Source: Ignavibacteriaceae bacterium (GTDB lineage: Bacteria > Bacteroidota > Ignavibacteria > Ignavibacteriales > Ignavibacteriaceae). Taken from it: a stretch of DNA of 7,057 nt. The stretch's first letter is position 1; the number at the start of each line of letters is the position of its first letter. The stretch spans positions 1 through 7,057 of the forward strand of contig JARLHB010000392.1 of assembly GCA_031292465.1 (NCBI GenBank). The letters are read 5' to 3'. This document shows, piece by piece, positions 6,425 to 7,057 of the stretch. The translations under genes and the position numbers were made by a program. Under the pieces are notes generated by a model. That model was not told where the DNA came from. It ran no database searches and worked only from the letters and a program-made list of their open reading frames with translations.

Positions 6425-6477
6425 ACTCCCAAAGTCTCCCCCTAACAGGGGGAGTACGGCTTTAGCCGGGAGGGAGT
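6425..6477. repeat. branched inverted-repeat element in the kinase leader (REP-like)
   Basis: Three nested pairings fit together. The outer stem is ACTCCC (6425-6430) with GGGAGT (6472-6477). Inside are one hairpin, CTCCCCC (6436-6442) with GGGGGAG (6448-6454) and loop TAACA, and a second small hairpin, CGGC (6457-6460) with GCCG (6465-6468) and loop TTTA. All stems are exact. The GC-rich composition contrasts with the AT-rich surroundings, and a GGAG precedes the small hairpin, as in REP elements mobilised by RAYT transposases. It would be transcribed as part of the kinase leader, ending about 11 bases before the ribosome binding site. Whether it is a genome-wide repeat cannot be tested here. 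Confidence 0.55.
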
Positions 6478-6489
6478 TGAAAACAACTC
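6474..6489. repeat. inverted repeat at the predicted kinase transcription start
   Basis: GAGTTG (6474-6479) and CAACTC (6484-6489) are exact inverted copies around AAAA. It touches the -7 element at 6489 and covers the predicted start point near 6484. That position suits an operator. It shares bases 6474-6477 with the outer stem of the neighbouring branched element, so the two RNA folds would exclude each other. Confidence 0.4.
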
Positions 6490-6520
6490 AAATATATAAG
6501 TAAAACAGTGGGCGGGCAAA
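6489..6520 (-). promoter_or_regulatory. Bacteroidota-type promoter for the histidine kinase gene
   Basis: The minus strand carries TTTG (6520-6517), 20 bases, then TATATTTG (6496-6489). This is an exact match to the Bacteroidota primary-sigma consensus TTTG-N19-21-TAnnTTTG. Transcription would begin near 6484, giving a leader of about 80 bases. The TTTG lies in the loop and right arm of the REP-like hairpin at 6510-6534, so the repeat supplies half the promoter. Confidence 0.5.
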
Positions 6521-6534
6521 TCTGCCCGCCCTAC
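6510..6534 (-). repeat. REP-like GTAG hairpin after the hydrogenase gene, possible terminator
   Basis: GGGCGGGCA (6510-6518) and TGCCCGCCC (6523-6531) form an exact 9-base stem with a 4-base loop. On the minus strand the element begins with GTAG (6534-6531) leading into the stem, the layout of REP sequences associated with RAYT transposases. It begins 5 bases after the hydrogenase stop codon and is followed by ACTGTTTTAC. It could therefore also end the hydrogenase transcript, although the T-run is short. No RAYT gene is in the window. Confidence 0.6.
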
Positions 6535-6538
6535 AATA

Positions 6539-7057
6539 TTAAGAAATAAATTTACCGCGTTTTACATAATGCGTATGAAGAAGCTTATGAGAAAGTTTTC
6601 CGCATGGGCCTTCTTTTAAGAAGTTTTTATAAATATAACTTATATAAGGATTCTCATGCGATTTTCTTATCGGTAAAGATTCTTCTTCTTCATAAATCGC
6701 CTTTGCACGGAGGGTACGTATATCTACATTTGTTGGAATAGGCTGACCGCCGCCGCCAAGACAACCGCCCGGGCACGCCATAATCTCAACAAAGTGAACG
6801 TCATTCAGTTCGCCGTTCCGCAACATCTCCATAACCTTCTTTGCATTAGCAGTTCCGTGTGCAACTACAAATTTAAGGTCTACGCCTTCAAGGAATTTAT
6901 ATTCTTCAACGCAGTTTTCTAATTTAACAGAGGCCTGCTTTACGCCCTCAAAGCCCCTGCAGGGTTCTATTACTAAGTTTTTGAAAGGAACTTCCCGGCC
7001 AGTAACAAGCTCATATACCGTCCTTAAAGCAGCTTCCATTACGCCGCCTGTAGCGCC
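6539..7057 (-). CDS. [FeFe]-hydrogenase catalytic subunit, C-terminal part (5' end outside window)
   Basis: The visible 172 residues run from GATGGVMEAALRT at the right edge to the stop at 6539. That block is conserved in the H-cluster domain of [FeFe] hydrogenases, which interconvert protons and H2. Next comes VVAHGTANAKKVM, then the L3 motif VEIMACPGGCLGGGGQP with its two H-cluster cysteines (residues 95 and 99 of the visible piece). The small-subunit-like C-terminal region follows (PF02256 type): IRTLRAKAIYEEEESLPIRKSHENPYI...SHKLLHTHY. The complete motifs argue for a catalytic enzyme rather than a NuoG or Narf-type relative. The ATG at 7039 is internal to the conserved motif and is not the start. 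N-terminal iron-sulfur domains and any HydB/HydC partners lie outside, so monomeric versus electron-bifurcating type cannot be told. A REP-like hairpin follows the stop. Confidence 0.92.
   Translation of the reverse strand, partial: GATGGVMEAALRTVYELVTGREVPFKNLVIEPCRGFEGVKQASVKLENCVEEYKFLEGVDLKFVVAHGTANAKKVMEMLRNGELNDVHFVEIMACPGGCLGGGGQPIPTNVDIRTLRAKAIYEEEESLPIRKSHENPYISYIYKNFLKEGPCGKLSHKLLHTHYVKRGKFIS

Noticed and set aside
6403..6432. Ten-residue N-terminal extension of the kinase from TTG at 6432
   Set aside because: The extra codons lie partly in the repeat element, and the ATG at 6402 has a strong ribosome binding site.

Overview
The window reads as ordinary chromosomal DNA from an AT-rich, probably anaerobic or facultative, Gram-negative bacterium of the Bacteroidota/Chlorobi/Ignavibacteria side of the FCB group. 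Four things point there. There is a bacterial group-II geranylgeranylglyceryl-phosphate-synthase-like gene, a PorT-type outer-membrane beta-barrel and a heptose (LPS) gene. There is also a close match to the Bacteroidota promoter consensus (TTTG-N20-TAnnTTTG), and most genes have weak or no Shine-Dalgarno sequence. The lineage is an inference; nothing here names a genus. No phage, transposase, CRISPR array, rRNA or tRNA was recognised.

Layout. 1-1143 (+) is the C-terminal half of tex, interrupted by an in-frame TAG at 82-84. 1271-2655 (+) is a two-gene unit: GGGP synthase, then gmhA. 2673-3239 (-) is a membrane-anchored DUF192 protein, convergent with gmhA. 3265-4200 (+) is an S9/prolyl-oligopeptidase-type alpha/beta hydrolase with a doubtful N-terminus. 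4214-4837 (-) is a secreted outer-membrane beta-barrel. 5020-6402 (-) is a six-helix membrane histidine kinase without a partner regulator in view. 6539-7057 (-) is the C-terminal end of an [FeFe]-hydrogenase catalytic subunit running off the right edge. No gap exceeds 300 bases.

Functionally, the GGGPS and gmhA genes both feed envelope chemistry (ether-lipid precursor and LPS core heptose), and the beta-barrel is an envelope protein. The hydrogenase implies fermentative or syntrophic hydrogen metabolism. The kinase has a membrane sensor resembling the RegB type, so a redox-signalling role next to the hydrogenase is possible but not shown.

The two places most worth attention are the lone amber codon in an otherwise intact tex, and the 136-base gap before the kinase gene. 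That gap packs a REP-like hairpin, a promoter whose -33 element sits in that hairpin, a small inverted repeat at the start point, and a branched fold in the leader beside the ribosome binding site. No clearly new multi-gene system is visible.
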